A stretch of 21,728 bases of DNA from assembly GCF_001556515.1 (NCBI RefSeq), contig NZ_LSJA01000342.1, forward strand, positions 1 through 21,728, in the 5' to 3' direction. The position numbers and the translations under genes are program-made. The notes beneath the pieces were generated by a model. That model worked only from the letters and a program-made list of their open reading frames with translations. It was not told where the DNA came from and did not search any database. The stretch comes from Caulobacter sp. CCH9-E1 (GTDB lineage Bacteria; Pseudomonadota; Alphaproteobacteria; Caulobacterales; Caulobacteraceae). Positions 8,048 through 14,593 of the stretch are shown piece by piece. The stretch's first letter is position 1. Each line of letters begins with the position of its first letter.

Positions 8048-8521
8048 CTATTTCTTCTTGAAGTTGGCGAAAGGCGTCGGCAGCGCCGTGCCAGTCGACT
8101 TGGCCAGCAGGCGGCCCTCTCCGTCGTAGAGCTCGCCTTCCATGAAGCAGACGGTGCGACCCCACTTCACCACGCGACCGACGCCGCGTAGCGCGCCAGG
8201 CATGGCCGGGCGCAGGAAGCTGGTCTTCATCTCCAGGGTCGGGACGACGTGGGTCATGCCGGAGGTGATCATGCCGGCGACGGACATGGCCTCGTCCAGC
8301 ATGGCGCAGACATAGCCGCCCTGGATCTGGCCCATCGGGTTGCAAAGCAGATCGGCGCGCGCGTTGAAGCCGACCTCGATCTCGCGGTCGGCCTGGCGCA
8401 CGGCCAGCAGCTCGAAACCCAGGGTCAGGGATCCGCTCGGCTGGTTCTTGGATGCGCGGAAGCGCGCGAGGATCGCCTCGTCGCTCAAGGTCTGCGGAGC
8501 GTCGGAGACGACGTCGCTCAT
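8048..8521 (-). CDS. PaaI-type hotdog-fold thioesterase
   Basis: 157-aa hotdog-fold protein of the PaaI/acyl-CoA thioesterase group. The motif NPMGQIQGGYVCAMLDEAMSVAG (residues 61-83) is the hallmark of the family, a glycine-rich turn leading into the central helix with its catalytic acid. The strand TLEMKTSFLRPAMPGALRGVGRVVKWGR follows. It probably hydrolyses a small or aromatic acyl-CoA, but the substrate cannot be read from the sequence. The ATG overlaps the sspB stop as ATGA, so the two genes are translationally coupled. The link to tag-dependent proteolysis is only positional. Confidence 0.85.
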   Translation of the reverse strand: MSDVVSDAPQTLSDEAILARFRASKNQPSGSLTLGFELLAVRQADREIEVGFNARADLLCNPMGQIQGGYVCAMLDEAMSVAGMITSGMTHVVPTLEMKTSFLRPAMPGALRGVGRVVKWGRTVCFMEGELYDGEGRLLAKSTGTALPTPFANFKKK

Positions 8522-9003
8522 TTCTTCCGGAACTGGTCCAGGGAGACGATCTTCGGACCTTCGTCACCGGATGGCGCGGGAGTCTTGGCTTCCGGTTCGG
8601 CTTCGGGCTCGGGATTATCCTCGACGATCTCGGGCGGGGCGAACTGCAGGGCGAATTGAACCGACGGATCGTAGAAGCGGGTCACGGCGGCGTAGGGCAC
8701 CGTCAGGCGCTTGGGTTGTCCGCCGAACTTCAGCGTCACCGAGAAGACGCTCTCACCCGGGGCGAGGTCCCAGTACTGGTGCTGAAGGACGATCGTCATC
8801 TCGTCCGGATACTTGCCCAGCAGGTCCTGCGGGCCCGAGACGCCGGCGGCCTTGGTTTTGAAGGTGATGTAGAGATGGTGGGGCTCGGGCAGGCCGCCCG
8901 GCTCCGCCGCCTTCTTCAGAGCAGCCCTGACCACGCCGCGCAGGGCGTCCTGGGCCATGGCCTCGTACTGCATGAGGTCTTCGGGCTGTTCGGTCTGGGA
9001 CAT
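8518..9003 (-). CDS. sspB: SspB-alpha, ClpXP adaptor for SsrA-tagged proteins
   Basis: 161-aa stringent starvation protein B of the alphaproteobacterial type. It binds the SsrA tag and delivers tagged proteins from stalled ribosomes to ClpXP. The folded tag-binding domain spans residues about 10-125. A Pro/Glu-rich flexible linker follows (about 126-148), then the conserved C-terminal ClpX-binding tail IVSLDQFRKK. This division is textbook for SspB and matches the Caulobacter protein in length. The gene sits just downstream of the tmRNA gene on the same strand and is the first of a run with the thioesterase and C13 peptidase genes. The ATG at 9003 lacks a good Shine-Dalgarno. A GTG or other upstream start is not needed, since the family N-terminus is complete. 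Confidence 0.95.
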   Translation of the reverse strand: MSQTEQPEDLMQYEAMAQDALRGVVRAALKKAAEPGGLPEPHHLYITFKTKAAGVSGPQDLLGKYPDEMTIVLQHQYWDLAPGESVFSVTLKFGGQPKRLTVPYAAVTRFYDPSVQFALQFAPPEIVEDNPEPEAEPEAKTPAPSGDEGPKIVSLDQFRKK

Positions 9004-9042
9004 GCGCTGAGGTCGATACTTCGGACTGAAAACGAAGCCCGG

Positions 9043-9070
9043 AGCCTAGCGTGTCGAGCGCCTATCGCAA
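9043..9070 (-). promoter_or_regulatory. Candidate sspB promoter
   Basis: On the minus strand TTGCGAT (9070-9064) and GCTAGGCT (9050-9043) are 13 bases apart, near the Caulobacter sigma-73 consensus TTGACGS, 10-14 bases, GCTANAWC. They lie about 40 bases before the sspB start, which would allow sspB to be transcribed apart from the tmRNA gene. The match is partial. Confidence 0.3.
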
Positions 9071-9188
9071 AGCTCTCCGATGTGGTCCGCGCGCCAAGGT
9101 CGCGGTCGTCATGCCCGGAGCGCGGCGCAACCGTTTGCGGTGCTCTCTCGAAAAGAGAGGAGGGAGCCTCGGCGATGTCGTGGAAAGT

Positions 9189-9510
9189 GGAGGGATTCTG
9201 TTGGCAGGCTCCCTCCGGGCCCCGCCTAAGGATCTGAACCCCTAGGACTTAAAGGTCGAATTCAACGGCGCTGCATTACGCGGCGACGGCGAACTCTTCA
9301 GCGAAGTTATCGTTCGCATTTAGATAAAGGCCCGAAACGGTGGGCCAAGCCGAGAGAAAGCAACACCTTTACACGTCTGTCGATGCTGATCGGCCCCATG
9401 CAGTCCCATGATAACTTGGGAGAGATTTGGTGGAGCCGCCGGGAATCGCACCCGGGTCCAGTCCGCTTATTACGTGCGCGTTTATCCCCATAGTTCGGCC
9501 GAAGCCGGAC
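9189..9510 (-). ncRNA. ssrA: Circularly permuted two-piece tmRNA
   Basis: tmRNA of the alphaproteobacterial permuted type, which frees stalled ribosomes and tags the unfinished protein. On the minus strand the acceptor piece comes first and ends in a T-arm and CCA: GGACCCGGGTGCGATTCC, then GGCTCCACCA ending at 9428. After a spacer the coding piece begins GGGGCCGATCAGC at 9397. Its GGGGCC pairs with GGCTCC of the acceptor piece (one G-U), rebuilding the acceptor stem. ACGTGT (9376-9371) pairs with GCACGT (9477-9472) to join the two chains. The tag frame (9317-9276) reads ANDNFAEEFAVAA, the Caulobacter tag after the charged Ala. The 3' end at about 9189, after a GGAGGGA/TCCCTCC helix, and the 5' end near 9510 are estimates; the 208-base coding piece fits the known size. 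Confidence 0.95.
9276..9317 (-). CDS. SsrA tag reading frame (13 aa)
   Basis: Frame within the tmRNA coding piece: GCG AAC GAT AAC TTC, then GCT GAA GAG TTC GCC GTC GCC GCG TAA, giving ANDNFAEEFAVAA. The C-terminal VAA is the ClpX-recognition end, and the AANDNF half is the SspB contact. It has no start codon because translation resumes here after the Ala of tmRNA. Confidence 0.95.
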   Translation of the reverse strand, partial: ANDNFAEEFAVAA

Positions 9511-9512
9511 GA

Positions 9513-9794
9513 TCACAATATAGGGTGTTCGGTCCCGGTATGGAAGGCCGGGCGCTGGACTGTCCCCAGGCTGAGGCGGCCATTGGACAAAGTGCCGCTG
9601 ACGACCGCGCCGCGGTCCTCGAACAGCTTCAGCGTCTCGCCGACGAGGACATAGACCCCGGTGAACACATCAGCGAAGTCGTCGCGGGTCTCGATGAAGC
9701 GGCCGTCGGCGCGCAGCTCCAGCGAGATGTGGCCGTCGGGCGAGGTCCAGACGCCGGCGACAGGGATATGGGGAACGATGGCGGACATCATCAT
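9513..9794 (-). CDS. Atu4866-like small protein
   Basis: 93-aa protein made almost wholly of one small beta-rich domain. The pattern VAGVWTSPDGHISLELRADGRFIETR, then GVYVLVGETLKLFEDRG and GTLSNGRLSLG, resembles the Atu4866 family, a short antiparallel barrel of unknown function often linked to AraC-type regulators. The start overlaps the stop of the 55-aa gene (ATGA at 9791-9794), so it is translationally coupled. Three consecutive Met codons leave the exact start uncertain by two codons. Its stop codon lies at or just before the start of the tmRNA transcript, whose promoter must therefore sit inside this gene's 3' end. No signal peptide is visible. Confidence 0.7.
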   Translation of the reverse strand: MMMSAIVPHIPVAGVWTSPDGHISLELRADGRFIETRDDFADVFTGVYVLVGETLKLFEDRGAVVSGTLSNGRLSLGTVQRPAFHTGTEHPIL

Positions 9795-9958
9795 CGGGCG
9801 AGGCTCCCAATCTGGAAGGTTTCGTTCTGGGGCGGCGTCAAGGCGGGTTTGGGGAGCACGGCGGTGGCGGCGGTCAGCGCGGCCGTCCCGCCCAGCAGGG
9901 CGGCGACAAACCAGCGCGGAGCCGTCACGCCGCCGCGTCGGGGCGTGTAGCGTCTCAT
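9791..9958 (-). CDS. Short single-pass membrane or exported peptide, 55 aa
   Basis: A basic N-terminus (MRRYTPRRGG) is followed by one hydrophobic helix (about residues 15-36, WFVAALLGGTAALTAATAVL) and a short polar tail, KPALTPPQNETFQIGSLAR. This predicts either an inner-membrane anchor with the tail outside or an uncleaved signal. The same frame is open further upstream, but the longer version crosses the intergenic region and its extra part has low-quality coding character, so the ATG at 9958 is preferred. The stop overlaps the next gene by four bases. I recognise no family. It probably forms a small unit with the Atu4866-like gene, divergent from the AraC regulator. Confidence 0.6.
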   Translation of the reverse strand: MRRYTPRRGGVTAPRWFVAALLGGTAALTAATAVLPKPALTPPQNETFQIGSLAR

Positions 9959-10058
9959 CGCAGAGCTCAGGTTTTTGGAGTTGGCCGCGTCGGGGAGCGG
10001 AACGAGGCCACTATGCGGCGCCGGGGCGTCCAGTCGGTAGATCGATGCTCCGGCATGA

Positions 10059-10109
10059 TTGCACGATCCTCCGGAACCGAACGCCGTCGCGTGACGGAGG
10101 ATCGTGCAA
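10059..10109. promoter_or_regulatory. Perfect 15-bp inverted repeat, candidate operator
   Basis: TTGCACGATCCTCCG (10059-10073) and its exact reverse complement CGGAGGATCGTGCAA (10095-10109) are separated by 21 bases, giving a 36-bp centre-to-centre distance. They lie between the divergent membrane-peptide gene and the araC-type gene, 37 bases before the latter's start. Two operator half-sites for that AraC regulator are the simplest reading. AraC proteins more often use direct repeats, so another regulator or a hairpin is possible. No T-run follows, so a terminator is unlikely. Confidence 0.7.
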
Positions 10110-10145
10110 GGCTTACAAATAGCGTCGTCCGCACAAGGAAAAGCT

Positions 10146-11057
10146 ATGAGCACGCGCGAGGCGCTCGCCGCCCTGATTGAACGATTCACGCCGGAGGAAG
10201 GGCCGGTCGACACCTGCTGCCCCAGGGTCAATCTCTATCGCCTGTCCCAGCCCAGCGAACCCAATCACGGTCTTCACGATCCGTCCTTCTGCGTCCTGGC
10301 GCAGGGCCGCAAGCGGGTGACCGTGGGCGACGCCATCCACGAGTATGACGAGCGCAACTTCTTCCTGTCCTCGATCGACGTGCCGGTGACCGGCCAGGTC
10401 GTCGAGGCCTCGCCGGACAAGCCGTATCTGAGCTTCCGGATCGTGCTCGACGCCAATCTGATCAGCGAGATGATCATGGAGGCCGGCTTGGCCGCTCGTC
10501 TCGACGTCGCCGCGCCGCTCGTAGGCGGCATGTCGGCGGGCGCGATGACGCCACAGCTGTTCGACGCCGTGTGTCGAATGACGACCCTGCTGGAGACGCC
10601 TGGGGATGTGGCCGTCATGGCCCCGCTGATCGAGCGCGAGATCCTATACCGCCTGCTGACCGGACCGCAGGGACCACGCCTGGCTCAGATCGCCCGCCGC
10701 GACAGCCGCCTGCGCCAGATCAACCGGGCGATCGGCTGGATCAAGCGCAACTTCGACCAGCCCTTCAGCATCGATATGGTCGCCGAGGAGGCGCGGATGA
10801 GCCCCTCGGCGCTGCATCAACATTTCAAGGCCGTGACCTCGCTGTCGCCGCTGCAGTACCAGAAGCAGATCCGCTTGCAGGAGGCCCGCCGGCTGATCCT
10901 GGTTCAGCGGTTGGACGCCGCCACGGCGGGCCACACCGTCGGCTACGACAGCCCCTCGCAGTTCAGCCGAGAATACGCCCGCCTGTTCGGCGCGCCCCCG
11001 CTCAGGGACGTGGCGCGGCTTCGGGATCAGCCGGAGATGGCGGCGGCGGGGGCGTAG
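10146..11057 (+). CDS. AraC-family transcriptional regulator with AraC_N domain
   Basis: 303-aa regulator. The N-terminal AraC_N ligand or dimer domain covers about residues 15-175 (CPRVNLYRLSQPSEPNHGLHDPSF, then the LSSIDVPVTGQVVEAS block). The AraC-type DNA-binding domain, two helix-turn-helix units, covers about 195-290: FSIDMVAEEARMSPSALHQHFK, then VGYDSPSQFSREYARLFG. The family usually controls a neighbouring operon, here most likely the divergent small-protein pair. The ATG at 10146 with AAGGAA five bases upstream is chosen over an upstream GTG that falls within the inverted repeat. The 3' end overlaps the convergent gene by 56 bases. The effector is unknown. Confidence 0.88.
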   Translation: MSTREALAALIERFTPEEGPVDTCCPRVNLYRLSQPSEPNHGLHDPSFCVLAQGRKRVTVGDAIHEYDERNFFLSSIDVPVTGQVVEASPDKPYLSFRIVLDANLISEMIMEAGLAARLDVAAPLVGGMSAGAMTPQLFDAVCRMTTLLETPGDVAVMAPLIEREILYRLLTGPQGPRLAQIARRDSRLRQINRAIGWIKRNFDQPFSIDMVAEEARMSPSALHQHFKAVTSLSPLQYQKQIRLQEARRLILVQRLDAATAGHTVGYDSPSQFSREYARLFGAPPLRDVARLRDQPEMAAAGA

Positions 11058-11844
11058 AGGCCTGAGGCTGGCTGTTCTCGCTCGGAATCAGGCGACCGCC
11101 AGACTGGATCAGCACGGCGTAGGCGCTGGCTTGCCGCGAGAAGTCCGCGCCTCGTGGGAAGATCGCGTCGAAGCGCGGATCCCGCCCGATCGTCGAGCCC
11201 AAGGCTGTCGCGAGGATTCTCGCGATCGAACCGACTTCCGCGTCATCGCAGGCGCGCCGCAGATGACGCGCCTGGCCGGAGACGAGCAGGCTCACGTCCC
11301 AGGAGACGCCATCGACGCAGAGCGCCGAAACCGCCCCGCCGCCGTAGTCGACGATGACCGAACGCGGCTGGTTCCAGGCGGGGTCGGCTGAAACCGATCT
11401 CAACGTCTGGGCGGAGGCTCTGTCGAGCTCGGCGTTGATGTCGACTCGGCGGCCGATCTCCGGCGTGCAGCAGCCAAGTCCGGCGCGCGCCTGGACGAAG
11501 GCGCGGCCGTCGTCGCGCAGCGTGAGGCGCACGACAGCCTGACGAACATCGCCCGCCGGTCTGGCCCAGACCTCAAGGATCAGTTCGTCCTTGCGCAGGA
11601 TCTGGCTTTGCAGGGGCTGTAGGCCCCAGAGGCGGTAGAGCAGGGGCTCGACCCCCTTGTCGATCGGGACCGGCCGCTCGCCCTTGGCGAGGCGACGGCC
11701 ATGGAGCGGTTCGACCTCGGACGGCGGAGGCGCGACCTTGGGCGACCACCAGGCGGCGGGATCGGGCGGTGGGGCCTGCTGGACGGCGTCTTCAGGACCA
11801 AGAGCAAGGGCCAGCCCCGCGATCAGTCCGGTCAGGCCGCTCAT
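11002..11844 (-). CDS. Exported protein of unknown function downstream of ilvN
   Basis: 280 aa. An N-terminal hydrophobic stretch (MSGLTGLIAGLALALG) looks like a short signal peptide. A Pro-rich stretch follows, then a region that looks beta-rich (about 80-250), and the protein ends in a low-complexity Pro-rich tail (TPPPPPSPADPEAAPRP). The segment LGCCTPEIGRR, an isolated Cys in ALCVDG and another in RRACDDAE are the only four cysteines and may pair in the periplasm. I recognise no family. It starts 12 bases after the ilvN stop with GGAG seven bases before the ATG, so it probably rides in the ilv operon, though no link to amino acid synthesis is visible. It overlaps the araC 3' end by 56 bases. 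Confidence 0.7.
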   Translation of the reverse strand: MSGLTGLIAGLALALGPEDAVQQAPPPDPAAWWSPKVAPPPSEVEPLHGRRLAKGERPVPIDKGVEPLLYRLWGLQPLQSQILRKDELILEVWARPAGDVRQAVVRLTLRDDGRAFVQARAGLGCCTPEIGRRVDINAELDRASAQTLRSVSADPAWNQPRSVIVDYGGGAVSALCVDGVSWDVSLLVSGQARHLRRACDDAEVGSIARILATALGSTIGRDPRFDAIFPRGADFSRQASAYAVLIQSGGRLIPSENSQPQASTPPPPPSPADPEAAPRP

Positions 11845-11856
11845 CCGCCATCTCCG

Positions 11857-12414
11857 CTACATGCCCTCGACGCCCCGCTCGATGGAAAGGACGCCGGTGC
11901 GGGAAAGTTCCACCAGGCCCAGGGGGCGCATCAGGTCCAGGAACTTGTCGATCTTGGACGGCGCGCCCGAGATCTCGAACACGAAGCTCTCCAGCGTCGT
12001 GTCGACCGGCTTGGCGCGGAAGATCTCGGCGATGCGCAGGGCCTCGACGCGGTCGACGCCCGAGCCGCGCACCTTCACCAGGGCCAGTTCGCGCTCGACG
12101 CCGTTCGGGTCGCGGGTCACGTCGTGGACGCGGCGGACGTTGACCACCTTGTTCAGCTGGGCCTCGATCTGGTCCAGCACGTGGCGGGTGCCGCGCGTCA
12201 CCACGGTGATGCGGCTGGTGTGGGCCTTGCGGTCGGTCTCGGCGACCGTGAGGCTTTCGATGTTGTAGCCGCGCGCGGCGAACAGGCCGACGACGCGATG
12301 CAGCACGCCCGGCTCGTTGTCGACGAGCAGAGCGAACGTCGCCGTCTGTTCGGCTTGCGCGTTGGGACTAAGGTCGTAGGCCGAGGCCGGGGCGGGTTGG
12401 GTGTTCGTGGTCAT
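11857..12414 (-). CDS. ilvN: Acetolactate synthase small (regulatory) subunit
   Basis: 185-aa regulatory subunit of acetolactate synthase; it activates IlvB and carries valine feedback inhibition. The ACT domain is at residues about 27-100, with LVDNEPGVLHRVVGLFAARGYNIESLTVAETD showing the conserved N-x-PGVL and ARGYNIESL motifs that form the valine pocket. The second domain, about 110-180, contains ELALVKV and the FVFEISGAPSKIDKFLDLM block. Its N-terminus is about 25 residues longer than short IlvN forms such as IlvH (about 163 aa). It lies 30 bases after the ilvB stop with a purine-rich site (AGAAGAAGAG) before the ATG, and so shares the attenuated transcript. Confidence 0.95.
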   Translation of the reverse strand: MTTNTQPAPASAYDLSPNAQAEQTATFALLVDNEPGVLHRVVGLFAARGYNIESLTVAETDRKAHTSRITVVTRGTRHVLDQIEAQLNKVVNVRRVHDVTRDPNGVERELALVKVRGSGVDRVEALRIAEIFRAKPVDTTLESFVFEISGAPSKIDKFLDLMRPLGLVELSRTGVLSIERGVEGM

Positions 12415-12444
12415 CTTGGCTCTTCTTCTAACCCGTTCCGCTGA

Positions 12445-14253
12445 CTAGACCAGCCGGCGACCGTCTTCGTCGATGACGCTGCCCAGGTCCTCGACCTCTT
12501 CGGGCAGGATCATCTCGTTGTGCGCCTTGCCCGACGGAATCATCGGCAGGCAGTTCTCGTGCTTCTCGACCCGGCAGTCGAAGATCACCGGCTTGTCGCT
12601 GTTGATCATCTCCAGGATCTTGGCGTCCAGCTCGGCGGGGTCGTCGCAGCGGATGCCGTGGGCGCCATAGGCCTCGGCCAGCTTCACGAAGTCGGGCAGG
12701 CTGTCCGAATAGGAGTGGCTGTAGCGCTCGCCGTGCAGCAGCTGCTGCCACTGGCGGACCATGCCCATCCATTCGTTGTTCAGGATGAAGATCTTGACCG
12801 GCAGGTCGAACTGGATCGCGGTCGACAGCTCCTGGATGCACATCTGGATCGAGGCTTCGCCGGCGATGTCAACGACCAGGCTGTTCGGGTGCGCCAGCTG
12901 GACGCCCAGGGCGGCGGGCAGGCCGTAGCCCATGGTGCCCAGGCCGCCGGAGGTCATCCAGCGGTTCGGCTCCTCGAAGCGGAAGAACTGAGCGGCCCAC
13001 ATCTGGTGTTGGCCGACCTCGGTCGTGATGTAGACGTCCTTGTCCTTGGTCAGCTCGTACAGGCGCTCGATCGCGTACTGCGGCTTGATGACCGTGTCGG
13101 ACGACCGGTACTTCAGGCACTGACGCGCGCGCCACTGATCGATCTGGGCCCACCAGTCGGTCAAAGCGGCCTTGTTCGGCTGCAACTTGGCGGCCTTCCA
13201 GGCGGCGATCAGGTCCTCGAGCACCGAAGCGGCGTCGCCGACGATCGGCAGGTCGACCCGGACGTTCTTGTTGATCGACGACGGGTCGATGTCGATGTGG
13301 ATCTTCTTCGACCCCGGCGAGAAGGCGTCCAGGCGCCCCGTGACGCGGTCGTCGAAACGGGCGCCGACGCAGATCATCACGTCGCAGTCGTGCATGGCGT
13401 TGTTGGCCTCGAACGTGCCGTGCATGCCCAGCATGCCCAGCCACGCCGGATCGGCCGCCGGGAAGGCGCCCAGGCCCATCAGGGTCGAGGTGACCGGCGC
13501 GCCGGTCAGGGCCGCGAATTCCCGCAGGGCCTCGCTGGCCTTGGGGCCGGCGTTGATGACGCCGCCGCCGGTGTAGAAGATCGGTCGGCGCGCGCCGGCG
13601 ATCATCTTGACCGCCTCGGCGATGCGGCCGGCGTCGCCCTTGACGCGCGGCGCATAGGCGTGGGTCGACTGGATCTCCTCGGGGCCGCGGTATTCGCCCT
13701 TGGCGAACTGGACGTCCTTGGGGATGTCGATCAGCACCGGGCCCGGACGGCCCGTGGTGGCGATCTTGAAGGCCTCGTGGATGATCTGCGGCAGGTCGCG
13801 GACGTCTTTGACCAGATAATTGTGCTTGGTGCACGAGCGGGTCATGCCGACCGTGTCGGCTTCCTGGAAGGCGTCGGTGCCGATCAGGTGCGTCGGGACC
13901 TGGCCGGTGATGACGACCATCGGGATCGAGTCCATCAGGGCGTCCATGATGCCGGTGATGGCGTTGGTCGCGCCGGGGCCCGAGGTGACCAGCACGACGC
14001 CCGGCTTGCCCGAACTGCGGGCGTAGCCTTCGGCGGCGTGGGTCGCGCCTTGCTCATGGCGAACCAGGATGTGCTGCAGGCGCGGCTCGTGGAACAGGGC
14101 GTCATAGATCGGCAGGACCGCGCCGCCCGGATAGCCGAACAGCACCTCGACCCCTTGGTCCACGAGGCCGCGAACCACGATCTCGGCGCCGGTCATGGCG
14201 CGGTCGCTGGTTTCGGCGGGAGCCTTGCTCTCGATGGTCTGGTGGGCGGTCAT
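12445..14253 (-). CDS. ilvB: Acetolactate synthase large (catalytic) subunit
   Basis: 602-aa thiamine-diphosphate enzyme that makes acetolactate or acetohydroxybutyrate, the first common step of Val, Leu and Ile synthesis. The catalytic Glu67 is in VRHEQGATHAAEGYAR, and SGPGATNAITG is present. The Mg-thiamine site is IAGEASIQM (463-471) followed by the N pair LNNEWMG (491-497). GEAS replaces the commoner GDxS; to my knowledge this is normal among alphaproteobacteria. The FAD-binding middle domain is complete. The start is the ATG at 14253, whose Shine-Dalgarno is weak. An Ile/Val/Leu leader peptide and terminator lie upstream, indicating attenuation by branched-chain aminoacyl-tRNA supply. 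Confidence 0.97.
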   Translation of the reverse strand: MTAHQTIESKAPAETSDRAMTGAEIVVRGLVDQGVEVLFGYPGGAVLPIYDALFHEPRLQHILVRHEQGATHAAEGYARSSGKPGVVLVTSGPGATNAITGIMDALMDSIPMVVITGQVPTHLIGTDAFQEADTVGMTRSCTKHNYLVKDVRDLPQIIHEAFKIATTGRPGPVLIDIPKDVQFAKGEYRGPEEIQSTHAYAPRVKGDAGRIAEAVKMIAGARRPIFYTGGGVINAGPKASEALREFAALTGAPVTSTLMGLGAFPAADPAWLGMLGMHGTFEANNAMHDCDVMICVGARFDDRVTGRLDAFSPGSKKIHIDIDPSSINKNVRVDLPIVGDAASVLEDLIAAWKAAKLQPNKAALTDWWAQIDQWRARQCLKYRSSDTVIKPQYAIERLYELTKDKDVYITTEVGQHQMWAAQFFRFEEPNRWMTSGGLGTMGYGLPAALGVQLAHPNSLVVDIAGEASIQMCIQELSTAIQFDLPVKIFILNNEWMGMVRQWQQLLHGERYSHSYSDSLPDFVKLAEAYGAHGIRCDDPAELDAKILEMINSDKPVIFDCRVEKHENCLPMIPSGKAHNEMILPEEVEDLGSVIDEDGRRLV

Positions 14254-14296
14254 GGGACGGATCCGGTGGGAAGCGGGAAGGGCGTAGGCGGAAAAG

Positions 14297-14319
14297 AAAA
14301 AAGGTCCCGAAGGACCTTT
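14297..14319 (-). terminator. ilvB attenuator (rho-independent terminator)
   Basis: On the minus strand AAAGGTCC (14319-14312), loop TTCG and GGACCTTT (14307-14300) form an 8-bp stem closed by the very stable UUCG tetraloop. The T-run TTTTTTCTTTT begins inside the stem's 3' end. It lies about 45 bases before the ilvB start and after the leader peptide, so it can end transcription before the operon. Confidence 0.92.
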
Positions 14320-14338
14320 GCGCGCGCGACCGAACTAC

Positions 14339-14359
14339 GGCGTGACTTCTAAGGTCACG
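14339..14359 (-). promoter_or_regulatory. Hairpin and antiterminator segment of the ilv leader
   Basis: The leader stop codon is inside a small hairpin, CGTGAC with GTCACG around CTTAGAA (about 14359-14341). Its GACCTT (14356-14351) is also exactly complementary to AAGGTC in the 5' arm of the terminator (about 14318-14313), so it could act as an antiterminator. The two structures exclude each other. The pairing is read by eye and was not folded with energies. Confidence 0.6.
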
Positions 14360-14402
14360 TCGCGGACGGCCGCTCCATAAGTACGATCATGGTTTTGCGC
14401 AC
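14355..14402 (-). CDS. ilvBN leader peptide (15 aa)
   Basis: GTG start at 14402 with GGAG eight bases upstream; the peptide reads MRKTMIVLMERPSAT. Ile-Val-Leu in a row are the products of the pathway this operon feeds, the classic sign of an attenuation leader. A shorter version could begin at the internal ATG (14390), but that lacks a ribosome site. The stop is TGA at 14355-14357, inside the hairpin that would control the terminator. Ribosome stalling at the Ile-Val-Leu codons when these charged tRNAs are scarce would favour readthrough into ilvB. Confidence 0.85.
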   Translation of the reverse strand: MRKTMIVLMERPSAT

Positions 14403-14429
14403 GAGTCTTGCTCCAAAGCTACGGAATGG

Positions 14430-14458
14430 GTGATGACATGCGCACGTTAACCCGTCAA
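14430..14458 (-). promoter_or_regulatory. Candidate ilvBN promoter
   Basis: On the minus strand TTGACGG (14458-14452) matches the Caulobacter sigma-73 -35 element exactly, and GTCATCAC (14437-14430), 14 bases on, is a partial -10. Transcription would begin near 14423, leaving about 20 bases before the leader GTG. The position fits an attenuated leader well. Confidence 0.55.
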
Positions 14459-14593
14459 GGCGCGCCTTGTCGCAAGGATGTGCCTTTTCGGGGCGGTGTG
14501 ACCTTACCGGAGTTTCACGTGACAGGGGCAGGTTTTCCCCTCCACGGTCGCGCTCTCGCAATCCAGGAGCGCCCTAGTGTTCGGTCGGCGTGA

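Noticed and set aside
10059..10109. The long inverted repeat as a rho-independent terminator
   Set aside because: The loop is 21 bases and no T-run follows on either strand; the place between divergent genes favours an operator.
12520..14352. Very long plus-strand open frame opposite ilvB
   Set aside because: It mirrors ilvB in a high-GC genome; the translation is rich in Val/Asp/Gly/Arg/His with no family motif, while the minus strand gives a full acetolactate synthase.
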